The translations under genes were made by a program, and so were the position numbers. Below are positions 13,364 to 21,285 of a DNA stretch of 36,384 bases, one piece after another. The stretch lies in the IMG/VR virus record IMGVR_UViG_3300021424_001706, positions 1 to 36,384 of that record; one strand, written 5' to 3'. Numbering within the stretch: position 1 is the stretch's first letter; every line of letters begins with the position of its first letter. Under the pieces are notes generated by a model. That model worked only from the letters and a program-made list of their open reading frames with translations, was not told where the DNA came from and searched no databases. The stretch comes from a virus.

Positions 13364-14044
13364 ATGTTAAAACACGTTGGTAAACACAACGATAAGCGAT
13401 GTGTAATTGTGTTTCGAAAAATTCCCGAATTAGATCACATGGCACTGGTTTTGTACAGTGACTTGTTACCAAGAATGATTCATGATGAAGTTATGCGAGC
13501 ACTCGAAAGTCCGCAAGGACAAGAAGCCAAAGAACTCAGTGATGTTTTATTTAGGACTATTATGGCTGATGGTGCTAATTGTTTAGAAAGTCTACATCGC
13601 AATGGGCTAATGAAGAAAGTTCCTACTAATCAAGTGTTAGTTACACCAACTTCAAATTCGAGTGTTCGGTTAGATGAGCTAAACGATATTCTTGACGAAA
13701 TGGCCAAAGGCGAAGAAGCATTAAAACGGCTACAGGACATTGATGCCAGCAGAGGCATGACAGGCAAACAGGCACCTAGAAAAGCTACAATTCAGGAAGT
13801 GGGTGAACGTAAAACTCGTGAAGCACAAGGTAATACCAGTGCAGCCGACATGCTGTCAGGACTATTGTCAGATTCTGACCTCGCATCGCAACGGTTAGAG
13901 CAAGCTCAAAAAATGGAAGCAAGTGCTCAACAATTGTTGGCCGAAGCAGAAAGATTAAAACAAGAAGCACAAAGTCTTAGTCCAAAGGTAGATGATGTCG
14001 GAACAAAAACCAAAAAAACCGCGACAAAAAAGCAAGCGGCTTAA
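13364..14044 (+). CDS. conserved phage protein with C-terminal coiled coil
   Basis: A 226-residue protein. The start at 13364 has AAGGAG 10 bases upstream; an earlier ATG at 13322 lies inside the previous gene and lacks an RBS. Residues 1-120 form a conserved domain known from marine T4-like phages (HVGKHNDKRCVIVFRKIP and SSVRLDELNDILDEMAKG). Residues about 165-212 form a long helix or coiled coil (ASQRLEQAQKMEASAQQLL) and the tail is Lys/Thr-rich (KTKKTATKKQAA), perhaps nucleic-acid binding. The next gene starts inside its last 53 bases. Function unknown. Confidence 0.75.
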   Translation: MLKHVGKHNDKRCVIVFRKIPELDHMALVLYSDLLPRMIHDEVMRALESPQGQEAKELSDVLFRTIMADGANCLESLHRNGLMKKVPTNQVLVTPTSNSSVRLDELNDILDEMAKGEEALKRLQDIDASRGMTGKQAPRKATIQEVGERKTREAQGNTSAADMLSGLLSDSDLASQRLEQAQKMEASAQQLLAEAERLKQEAQSLSPKVDDVGTKTKKTATKKQAA

Positions 14045-14336
14045 TTTAAATAGCAAAGTACAATGGGAATCTATTCTAAAGTCAGTTGAGAAAAAAGAGA
14101 TTCCCATTGCTTTACTAGAAAGTGTCTCAGTGAATTTAACAGATGGCACAATTGTAAATATCAATATTAAAGAACTGTTAGACGAAGGTAATGACCCAAA
14201 CGAACTTGAAGAAATGATCAAGGTCAAATTGAGTGCATTGGATCATATTATAAGTGATATTGATTTTTACATAAGTGTCAAGGCAGTTGCAAAAGTTGTT
14301 CAGCCTGCAACAGATAATATTTTAAAAAATTTATGA
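13992..14336 (+). CDS. conserved phage protein, unknown function
   Basis: A 114-residue protein with a basic N-terminus (KPKKPRQKSKRLN) followed by a compact domain (VQWESILKSVEKKEIPIALL; DGTIVNINIKELLDEG). Two adjacent ATGs (13992 and 13995) are possible starts. It shares 53 bases with the end of the previous gene in another frame, so that DNA encodes two Lys-rich termini at once. It resembles small proteins following the same neighbour in marine T4-like phages. Confidence 0.68.
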   Translation: MMSEQKPKKPRQKSKRLNLNSKVQWESILKSVEKKEIPIALLESVSVNLTDGTIVNINIKELLDEGNDPNELEEMIKVKLSALDHIISDIDFYISVKAVAKVVQPATDNILKNL

Positions 14337-15163
14337 AAAGTCGCAAAGGCAATTTATACACCTTTGGTTGTAGTATGACTTCATATAGTTGGCCTACTTG
14401 GGCGGACATACTAGGTAAAGAATATGATTATTTTGAAAACTGGGCTAGACCAGGTGCAGGAAACAACTTTATATTTAATTCAATTATTGAATGTCTTATC
14501 AAAAAAACTTTTACCGAAGACGACACCGTAATTGTAATGTGGTCCGGAATAACTCGAATTGACTATTATCAAATGAATGAATGGAGTCATTATCATTCTA
14601 TATTTGACACTAAGTCACCTGTCAGTTGTCCAAATGGAGCAGAAATTATAAGTTATGCATTATTCACAGCTATAGACAAAATACTTTCATCATCAAAAAG
14701 TAGTTACTCTTTTTTAAGTTTTTTAGATTATGATTTATATTCTAAAGCAGGCTCATTATATAGAGATACCCTAAAGAAAATTCGTAAAATTAATTTTCCG
14801 ATAGTGTCAAAAGAAGTTTCTTTAACAGCACAACATAAATTACAAGATTTATACGATAGACACGCAGGTGTTGATTGGCCAAAACTAATTGATATTTTTT
14901 CTTATGATAGAACTGTTTATAATACATCAATAAATAACGAAGTTGATTCTTTTTTGCAACTTATAGGTAATAATAAACATTTATACTTCACTAATACAGC
15001 ACAAGACAGCCATCCAACCCCATTAGAACATTTAACCGCACTTAAATTTATAACTAACTTAGATATAAATGAATCTACAGTAAATTGGGTGCGGGATATT
15101 GATAAAAAAATTACTCAAAAACAACCTTATTTTTTTGAAAAATTTATCCCAGAAAGATTATAA
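14333..15163 (+). CDS. SGNH/GDSL hydrolase-like protein (GCS type)
   Basis: A 276-residue protein. Block I is FGCSMTSYSWP near residues 11-21, with Cys in place of the Asp of GDS. The central motif is VIVMWSGITRIDYY, the W-S-x3-R-x-D form common to this window's family. The last block is DSHPTPLEHL, with Asp two rather than three residues before the His. It probably belongs to a phage-specific SGNH branch acting on glycan or lipid acyl groups, but the substrate is unknown. Coupled by a four-base overlap to the previous gene; DHFR follows three bases later. Base composition is strongly AT-rich. Confidence 0.72.
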   Translation: MKSRKGNLYTFGCSMTSYSWPTWADILGKEYDYFENWARPGAGNNFIFNSIIECLIKKTFTEDDTVIVMWSGITRIDYYQMNEWSHYHSIFDTKSPVSCPNGAEIISYALFTAIDKILSSSKSSYSFLSFLDYDLYSKAGSLYRDTLKKIRKINFPIVSKEVSLTAQHKLQDLYDRHAGVDWPKLIDIFSYDRTVYNTSINNEVDSFLQLIGNNKHLYFTNTAQDSHPTPLEHLTALKFITNLDINESTVNWVRDIDKKITQKQPYFFEKFIPERL

Positions 15164-15166
15164 AAA

Positions 15167-15667
15167 ATGATTTGCACCATATTCGCCACAGACCAATTGG
15201 GAACATTTGGTAACCGTGGAACCTTGCCATGGCCAATACATTCAGAAGATATGGAATGGTTTCGTGAGCACACCCTCAATCAAATAGTTGTAATGGGCCG
15301 TAACACTTGGGATGATCCTAAAATGAGTAAACCTTTACCTGATAGAATAAATTGTGTTGTTTCTAATCAACCTTTACAGCACTCAGGTGTACGTAGATTA
15401 CATGGTGATTATAAGGACGCAATTAAAAATTTACAAGAATTATATCCAAAGAAAAATGTGTTTATTCTAGGTGGCCCTAGTATCATAATGGAATGCAAGG
15501 ATTTAATTGATTACGCTTATGTAACCCACAGGCGAGGCGCAGCTTTTTCGGATGTTCGTATTGACTTACGATCTTTTATGATGGGTATGCGTATAACAAG
15601 TTCACGCCCTAGTGCCGATAAAACTTTAAACTTTTGCATTTATAAAAATATAGATATTTTTAGATAA
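15167..15667 (+). CDS. dihydrofolate reductase
   Basis: Reduces dihydrofolate to tetrahydrofolate with NADPH, restoring the cofactor consumed by thymidylate synthase. Visible: TLPWPIHSEDMEWFREHT (the LPW loop and acidic substrate-binding Asp), VVMGRNTWDD (cofactor-binding GR-TW motif), and FILGGPSI (the GG motif). The 166 residues match the family. The ThyA gene lies one gene downstream, with an SGNH-like gene between them. Its stop overlaps the next start by one base (TAATG). Confidence 0.92.
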   Translation: MICTIFATDQLGTFGNRGTLPWPIHSEDMEWFREHTLNQIVVMGRNTWDDPKMSKPLPDRINCVVSNQPLQHSGVRRLHGDYKDAIKNLQELYPKKNVFILGGPSIIMECKDLIDYAYVTHRRGAAFSDVRIDLRSFMMGMRITSSRPSADKTLNFCIYKNIDIFR

Positions 15668-16383
15668 TGCCAAGAAAAATTTATATCTTTGGCGATAGTT
15701 GGGGTGCCGGAGTATGGGAAAATCACAAAATAATTCACAAAGGTCTAGAATTCTTTCTAAGTAATTTAGGTTACACCGTTATAAATCTAAGTCGTCCGGC
15801 CAGTTCTAATCTTAATTTAGTACGTTTGTTAAGTAAAGAAATAGTTAATATAGACCGCAGTGACTTTATATTTTTTATAACTACAGACGCAACTAGAGAT
15901 ACATTTTTTACTAAAAATAGTCTCACTAAATGCCTACAAGAGAACCAAAGTCTATCAGGGTTAGTTGACATCTTACTAGATTCAACTTATAATATGCTTA
16001 ACAATCTATGCAAACAATTCAATAGGAAAATTTATATGATTGGAGCACTTAACAATTTAGATTACTCTATTTCTAATTATAATAATCTTATTCCTATAGT
16101 ATCTTCGTGGGTTAATATATTAGTAGGTCATTTTAATGAGTATAGTAACACAATAGATAACAAATTTAGAATATTATCAAATCCAAACTGCAGAATTGAA
16201 TTAGTTGATTTAAAATTGTTTAACGATCTACAGGCAAAGAATGTGATTGAAGATTTTTATTTGTATCAAGAAACGAATTCATTGGTATTTAGAGAAAGTG
16301 TCTTTTACCCAGATGGAGTGCATCCTAATCATAATGGACATAAAATTTTATTTAATCATATTCGAGAAAAATTAAACTTATGA
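15667..16383 (+). CDS. SGNH/GDSL hydrolase-like protein (classical catalytic residues)
   Basis: A 238-residue protein with the most complete SGNH set in the window: block I IFGDSWGAGV (Ser nucleophile), an Asn-rich SRPASSNLNLV block II, and YPDGVHPNHNGH, a regular DxxH catalytic pair. The central motif is IFFITTDATRDTFF, related to the W-[ST]-x3-R motif of its paralogues but lacking the Trp. Probably an esterase or O-acyltransferase; the substrate is unknown. It sits between DHFR and ThyA, overlapping both by one and four bases, an unusual place for such a gene. Confidence 0.82.
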   Translation: MPRKIYIFGDSWGAGVWENHKIIHKGLEFFLSNLGYTVINLSRPASSNLNLVRLLSKEIVNIDRSDFIFFITTDATRDTFFTKNSLTKCLQENQSLSGLVDILLDSTYNMLNNLCKQFNRKIYMIGALNNLDYSISNYNNLIPIVSSWVNILVGHFNEYSNTIDNKFRILSNPNCRIELVDLKLFNDLQAKNVIEDFYLYQETNSLVFRESVFYPDGVHPNHNGHKILFNHIREKLNL

Positions 16384-17294
16384 AAACATACCACAATGTT
16401 CTTAAAGATATATTAGAAACAGGAACACGCAAAGATGATCGCACGGGTGTAGGTACCATAAGCAAGTTTGGTATGCAGCAACGTTATGATTTAAGTCAAG
16501 GTTTTCCTGCTGTAACTACAAAAAAACTAGCATGGAATGCTGTGGTGGGCGAACTATTATGGATGATTGAAGGTTCAGGCGATGAACGTAGATTGGCTGA
16601 GATAACGCATGGCACACGGGATGGTACAGTAACTATATGGACGCCCAATGCACTAGCACCATATTGGCGATCGCGGGCCCAATTTGAAGGAGATCTAGGT
16701 CGTGTGTACGGAGTACAGTGGAGACATTGGCGTACTATCAAAGAACGCGAAACAGAAGGATCTTTCAAAGACGGGTTTGGAAGCACTTACCGAAGAGTAG
16801 GCAATAACGTTGAAATTAAAGAAGTCGATCAACTACGAAATTTAATCGACGGTATTAAGCAAGATCTGCACGGACGACGACACATATTAACTGCATGGAA
16901 TCCTGGAGAATTAGATCAAATGGCCCTGCCACCGTGTCATTGTTTTGCACAGTTTTATGTAGCAGATGGAAGATTGTCGTGCCAGATGTATCAGCGATCC
17001 TGCGATATGTTTTTGGGTGTACCTTTTAATATCGCCAGCTATTCGCTACTAACAGCAATGATTGCACAAGTGTGTGATTTGGATGTAGGAGAGTTTGTTC
17101 ACGTTCTAGGCGACGCACACATATACCTAGATCATGTAGAGCAAGTAAAAGAACAGTTGACACGTGAACCATTGCCTGCACCGCAATTGTGGCTCAATCC
17201 TGAGATAACTGATATTACAAAATTTACCATGTCTGATATTCGACTCGAAGGATATCAAAGCCATGGTGCTATCAAGGCCCGGATGGCTGTATGA
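16380..17294 (+). CDS. thyA: thymidylate synthase (ThyA type)
   Basis: Methylates dUMP to dTMP using methylenetetrahydrofolate. Catalytic Cys186 lies in LPPCHCFAQFY; the QRSCDMFLGVPFNIASY run carries Asn217, the residue that selects dUMP and that is Asp in dCMP hydroxymethylase, and DAHIYLDHVEQ completes the nucleotide pocket. The N-terminal RTGVGTISKFG and C-terminal LEGYQSHGAIKARMAV are typical. At 304 residues it is normal for the longer class. It is coupled by four bases to genes on both sides. A dUMP hydroxymethylase cannot be fully excluded from sequence alone. Confidence 0.93.
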   Translation: MKTYHNVLKDILETGTRKDDRTGVGTISKFGMQQRYDLSQGFPAVTTKKLAWNAVVGELLWMIEGSGDERRLAEITHGTRDGTVTIWTPNALAPYWRSRAQFEGDLGRVYGVQWRHWRTIKERETEGSFKDGFGSTYRRVGNNVEIKEVDQLRNLIDGIKQDLHGRRHILTAWNPGELDQMALPPCHCFAQFYVADGRLSCQMYQRSCDMFLGVPFNIASYSLLTAMIAQVCDLDVGEFVHVLGDAHIYLDHVEQVKEQLTREPLPAPQLWLNPEITDITKFTMSDIRLEGYQSHGAIKARMAV

Positions 17295-18367
17295 CCGCGC
17301 AAATGTGTAGCGTTCCTACATTATTAGATGATTTTAAAATCACCAGCGATAAAGTTTTTGTTTTACAAACGCACGATCCAAATGATGATACTATGAACTC
17401 TTTTGCCGACATAGAAGGCAAAATTATCATCTTACTTTATTTAGAATATCATACTTATGACTGGATCGAAGAAATTTTAGCTAATAGCAAAAGTCATTAT
17501 GAAATGACTGGAAAATTAAAAAATTATTACATTATTGTCCACTCTCACAAATATCCTCAATCTCTTTTCGATGAATATCAAGATTTTTTTTCTTTCTTGT
17601 ATCAACCACTTATCTACAACTATTATACTGACCATTTTCAAAAGGTAGAATTAAAAAAAAATATCAAATTTCATTTTCTTTCTCTTAATAACAGAGCATC
17701 TGTAGCAAGACAATCACTATATTATTTTTTTGTAAAATTTAATTTAATCGAAAAATCATATTTTAGTTATTTAGGAGAGCTTGAAAGATCAAAATATAAG
17801 TCTTACGACGAAATATCCGAAGAAATGCTAAGTAGTCATACCGCATGGTTCTGTAAAAATCTAGATTTACACAAACTGCATAATAATATACCGTTTACAA
17901 TTAAGGGGGACAAATTTGAAATAAATGATTGGTCTATAGGAGATAAAAAATACTATGAAGATACATTTTGTTCTGTAGTATTTGAAACCTATGACGATCA
18001 ACCGTTTCCATATTTTACAGAAAAAATTTTTAAACCTATAGTGTTTGGGCACCCATTTATTTTACACGGCAATCCTGGTTCTCTAAAAATGTTACAAGAT
18101 TTAGGATTTCAAACTTTTGCTAATTTTTGGGATGAAGATTACGATAGTTTAGCAGGAAATTACAGACTAGAAGCTATTTTTCATTTACTTTTAGAAATGT
18201 CAACTTGGTCAGTGAACAAATTAGAAAAATTACATCGTGAAATTTTACCTATACTAGAACATAACCAAAATCTTTTTTGGTCTTGGCCTAGTGCCTATAA
18301 AAGCATAAAGACAGAATTGTTTAATGACATTAATCAAATAATACAAAATAAAATACATTTATTATGA
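17291..18367 (+). CDS. glycosyltransferase-like protein (GT10-like C-terminal motif)
   Basis: A 358-residue protein. The C-terminal half carries the motif set FTEKIFKPIVFGHPFILHG, then MLQDLGFQTFANFWDEDYD, which resembles the nucleotide-sugar-binding half of fucosyltransferase-type (GT10) or related GT-B enzymes found in phages. The middle has FHFLSLNNRASVARQSLYY, the 'N-R' stretch also seen in the second copy at 23121. It likely glycosylates a phage or host surface glycan; donor and acceptor are unknown. It is coupled by four bases to thyA. The DNA is very AT-rich. Confidence 0.7.
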   Translation: MTAQMCSVPTLLDDFKITSDKVFVLQTHDPNDDTMNSFADIEGKIIILLYLEYHTYDWIEEILANSKSHYEMTGKLKNYYIIVHSHKYPQSLFDEYQDFFSFLYQPLIYNYYTDHFQKVELKKNIKFHFLSLNNRASVARQSLYYFFVKFNLIEKSYFSYLGELERSKYKSYDEISEEMLSSHTAWFCKNLDLHKLHNNIPFTIKGDKFEINDWSIGDKKYYEDTFCSVVFETYDDQPFPYFTEKIFKPIVFGHPFILHGNPGSLKMLQDLGFQTFANFWDEDYDSLAGNYRLEAIFHLLLEMSTWSVNKLEKLHREILPILEHNQNLFWSWPSAYKSIKTELFNDINQIIQNKIHLL

Positions 18368-18594
18368 TACTACATAGCTTTCACATGGCAGATGTTGAGG
18401 ATCCTTATCTGTATGCTGCCTTTCCTATTGGAGAATGGCAAGAAACAGAAAAAGGCAAATGGATAATGGAGAACGTGACTTCTGAGCCCACTTTTCATGT
18501 CACGCCCGACCATGACACTCTTGGGTATCGTGTAGTTATTACGGGAAATCTTAATCCAGAAGCAGAAATCTACTTTAGATTAAAATTTTTATGA
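18364..18594 (+). CDS. conserved marine T4-like phage protein, unknown function
   Basis: A 76-residue protein recognisable by LHSFHMADVEDPYLYAAFPI, EWQETEKGKWIMENV and YRVVITGNLNPEAEIYF. I know this pattern from cyanophage and pelagiphage genomes as a short conserved protein of unknown role. It overlaps both neighbours by four bases, between a glycosyltransferase-like gene and a methyltransferase. Confidence 0.78.
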   Translation: MILHSFHMADVEDPYLYAAFPIGEWQETEKGKWIMENVTSEPTFHVTPDHDTLGYRVVITGNLNPEAEIYFRLKFL

Positions 18595-19223
18595 AACGTA
18601 TATTTGATATAGGAGATTTTCAGTTACATTATGAAGATGATGTTGACGGCGGCGGAACATCAATTGGATTAGATTTTAAAAATATTCTAAACACACACTA
18701 TGCTCATCGCGAATTCAAATGCTGCTTAGAATGGTGTTCGGGCCCTGGCTTTATTGGATTTGATTTATTATTAAACAATTACTGCAAAGAATTAACACTA
18801 GTAGATCAACATCAATCTGCTTTGAATTTTGCTACACATAGTTTATCATGTTATAATACTAATTTAAATGTTACCACTTATTGCACAGATAAAATTTCTA
18901 GTTTACCAATAACCAAAAAATTTGATCTGGTGGTGGCAAATCCTCCACACTTTTCTAAGCCAGTAAATTATCAAGAAATTGTGTTAAGAAACGATCCTAG
19001 AATTTATTTAGATCTAGATTGGGTTATACATAAAGAATTTTTTAACAACATTTCCAAACATCTAACCCCGGACGGTGTAATACTGTTACAAGAGAGTTCA
19101 TGGGGGTGTAACCGTGATACCTTTGATAAATTTTTAGTTAACTTACAACGAACTAATTGTTATCAAACCAATTCACCAGTTAACGATTATCCAATTTTTT
19201 ATATAGAATATAAATTACAATGA
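18591..19223 (+). CDS. class I SAM-dependent methyltransferase (NPPH motif)
   Basis: A 210-residue protein. The SAM-binding strand and loop read CLEWCSGPGFIGFDLL near residues 44-60, an acidic strand end follows (LTLVDQ), and NPPH at 117-120 (VVANPPHFSKP) matches the catalytic [DN]PP[YFH] of enzymes methylating amide or exocyclic nitrogen. It is closest in layout to PrmC/HemK-type or small N6-adenine methyltransferases; the target could be protein glutamine, a nucleic acid base, or a sugar/amine in the glycan pathway around it. Genome context (epimerase, aminotransferase) makes a small-molecule or glycan substrate possible. Coupled by four bases on both sides. Confidence 0.78.
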   Translation: MKRIFDIGDFQLHYEDDVDGGGTSIGLDFKNILNTHYAHREFKCCLEWCSGPGFIGFDLLLNNYCKELTLVDQHQSALNFATHSLSCYNTNLNVTTYCTDKISSLPITKKFDLVVANPPHFSKPVNYQEIVLRNDPRIYLDLDWVIHKEFFNNISKHLTPDGVILLQESSWGCNRDTFDKFLVNLQRTNCYQTNSPVNDYPIFYIEYKLQ

Positions 19224-20194
19224 AAGTTTTTATAACAGGTAGTGCGGGCTTTATTGGTCATAATGTAGTACAACAATTAGAAAAACATGGCATTGAATGT
19301 TTTGGAGTCGATAGTCGTACCAACTATGGATTCGTTCCACAAGACGAATTAGATTATTTGATACGAGAAAGATTATCAAGAATACGTGCAACACCGTTAG
19401 TTGGCGATATACGCAATGGTGATGATATTAAAAGTCGTGTTGGTGTTTTTGGCTGTGACACTATTATACATCTGGCTAGTTTTCCTAGACAAAAAGTTGT
19501 TGGTCGAAATCCTGTTGTAGCCAGTGAAGTGATGAGCACCGGATTGATTAATTTACTCGAAGCAGCAGCAACTCATCGAGTAAAACGTTTTGTTTATATT
19601 AGTTCTAGCATGGTATACGGCGACTTTGAAACAGATGTAACAGAAGATGCTGTATGCAATCCAATTGGCCAATATGGCATTATGAAATACATGGGCGAAA
19701 AACTGGTCGAAGATTATGCTCGTCAACACGGTTTTGAATCGGTAATTATTCGTCCTAGTGCAGTTTATGGCGAATGGGATGTAGAGGACCGTGTAGTATC
19801 AAAATTTATGCTAACAGCAATGAAAGGCGAAACTCTCAAAGTTAAAGGTGCCAATGAAGTATTAGATTTCACTTATGTCGAGGATGCTGCTTTGGGAATT
19901 GTTCAAGCAACCTGCAGTAAATATAGTGCAAATAAAATTTATAATATTACTCGAAGTGCAGAACGTCAATATACATTATGCGATGCAGCCGAGTTGGCAA
20001 TTGCAATAGCCGGCAAAGGCTCGATTGAAATACAAGATCGAGATTTGAATTTTCCTAAGCGAGGAAGACTTAATATCGATCGCGCCACACAAGATTTTGG
20101 TTATTCGCCTAGGGTCAACGTTGAAGAAGGATTCCAACGCTATTATGAATGGTTTCAACAATCAGATTATTGGCAGTCTAGATTATGCAAGTAA
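19220..20194 (+). CDS. NAD-dependent sugar epimerase/dehydratase (extended SDR)
   Basis: A 324-residue nucleotide-sugar modifying enzyme. The NAD-binding GSAGFIG is at residues 7-13, DIRNGDD and IIHLASFP follow, SSSMVYG supplies the catalytic Ser region, and Tyr152/Lys156 (YGIMK) complete the SDR pair. IRPSAVYGEWD and DFTYVEDAA are typical of GalE/RmlB relatives. The product of this step is probably a UDP- or dTDP-sugar, which the aminotransferase encoded next (10-base overlap) may aminate. Exact reaction (4-epimerase, 4,6-dehydratase or other) cannot be told. Confidence 0.88.
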   Translation: MKVFITGSAGFIGHNVVQQLEKHGIECFGVDSRTNYGFVPQDELDYLIRERLSRIRATPLVGDIRNGDDIKSRVGVFGCDTIIHLASFPRQKVVGRNPVVASEVMSTGLINLLEAAATHRVKRFVYISSSMVYGDFETDVTEDAVCNPIGQYGIMKYMGEKLVEDYARQHGFESVIIRPSAVYGEWDVEDRVVSKFMLTAMKGETLKVKGANEVLDFTYVEDAALGIVQATCSKYSANKIYNITRSAERQYTLCDAAELAIAIAGKGSIEIQDRDLNFPKRGRLNIDRATQDFGYSPRVNVEEGFQRYYEWFQQSDYWQSRLCK

Positions 20195-21285
20195 TTCCTT
20201 TTTTCGGAATTCATAGACAGTACCAAAATATTCGCGAAGAAATATTAGAAATAACAGATCGGGTGTACTCTACCGGTCGCGTCCTCGATGGCGCTTACAC
20301 AGAACACTTTGAAAATAAAATAGCAAAACGGTGTAACAGAGCATATGCATTAGCAGTCAATTCTGGAACACAAGCATTGATTTTTGCACAAATGGCCGCG
20401 GTGTCCAGACCGCCATATTCAATTTTAATTCCTACTGTGAGTTTTGTGGCTACTATCAATAGTGTGCTAATGAATAATTTTACTCCAGTGTTTTGTGATA
20501 TCGATCACAAAGGACTAATTGATCTTGATAGCTACGAATATAAGCTTGATCAAAGTGTTGGCGCTGTCATGTATGTTAATTTGTTTGGCAACTGTGTAGA
20601 CTGGGACAGGTTTCAAATGCAGACCAGATTCTTTAATGATGATTTAATTATTATCGAAGATGCTGCACAAAGTTTCGGAGCAAGTTATCAGGGCGTTCCT
20701 AGTGGAAAACTCGGCGATATCAGTGTTTTGAGTTTTGATCCAACTAAAAACTTGAACAATTACGGTAGCGGCGGAATGATTCTAACCGACGACTATCATA
20801 TATATGAGACATGTCGAACTCTCAGGGACAATGGTAAAAGTATCCACGACACTCCAGGAACCAATAGCAAAATGAGCGAAAGTGATTGTGCTCAAATGCT
20901 TATCAAATTACAACATTTTGATTCGTGGCAGAGGAGGCGCAAAGAGATAGCTGATTATTATATTAACGAATTATATCAATTTGTTGACATTTCGGTACCA
21001 AACAAGGGCGTCGAACATGCCTGGCACAAATTTGTAATTAGAACTAATAACAGGTCAGCTTTAATGGGTCATCTGGCCAGACAAGGAATAGAAACAAAAA
21101 TACATTATGAATCTGCTCTGTATGATTTAGGTGTAGGATTTAATTACATAGATTACGGAAAAGATTTATTCACAGAAACTGCTGCCTTTACTCGAGAATG
21201 TCTTAGCCTGCCTATCTATCCCGAACTTTTAGATAGCGAAGTTGAAACAATTGTAGAACAAATTAAATTTTATATAGATTCTTAA
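20185..21285 (+). CDS. DegT/DnrJ/EryC1/StrS-type PLP-dependent sugar aminotransferase
   Basis: A 366-residue aminotransferase. The PLP Lys188 sits in SFDPTKNLNNYGSGG, EDAAQSFGA holds the Asp that pairs with the pyridine nitrogen, and NSGTQALIFA binds the phosphate. LRDNGKSIHD and ESDCAQMLIKLQ, then the C-terminal WHKFVIRT, fit the sugar aminotransferase family (normally 370-400 residues). With the epimerase it suggests synthesis of an amino sugar nucleotide used by the glycosyltransferases on either side. It is the last + gene of this block and overlaps the convergent gene on the other strand by 23 bases. Confidence 0.9.
   Translation: MQVIPFFGIHRQYQNIREEILEITDRVYSTGRVLDGAYTEHFENKIAKRCNRAYALAVNSGTQALIFAQMAAVSRPPYSILIPTVSFVATINSVLMNNFTPVFCDIDHKGLIDLDSYEYKLDQSVGAVMYVNLFGNCVDWDRFQMQTRFFNDDLIIIEDAAQSFGASYQGVPSGKLGDISVLSFDPTKNLNNYGSGGMILTDDYHIYETCRTLRDNGKSIHDTPGTNSKMSESDCAQMLIKLQHFDSWQRRRKEIADYYINELYQFVDISVPNKGVEHAWHKFVIRTNNRSALMGHLARQGIETKIHYESALYDLGVGFNYIDYGKDLFTETAAFTRECLSLPIYPELLDSEVETIVEQIKFYIDS

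Noticed and set aside
16380-17294. dCMP hydroxymethylase (T4 gp42-type) instead of thymidylate synthase
   Set aside because: The residue that is Asp in dCMP hydroxymethylases is Asn217 here, favouring dUMP as substrate.
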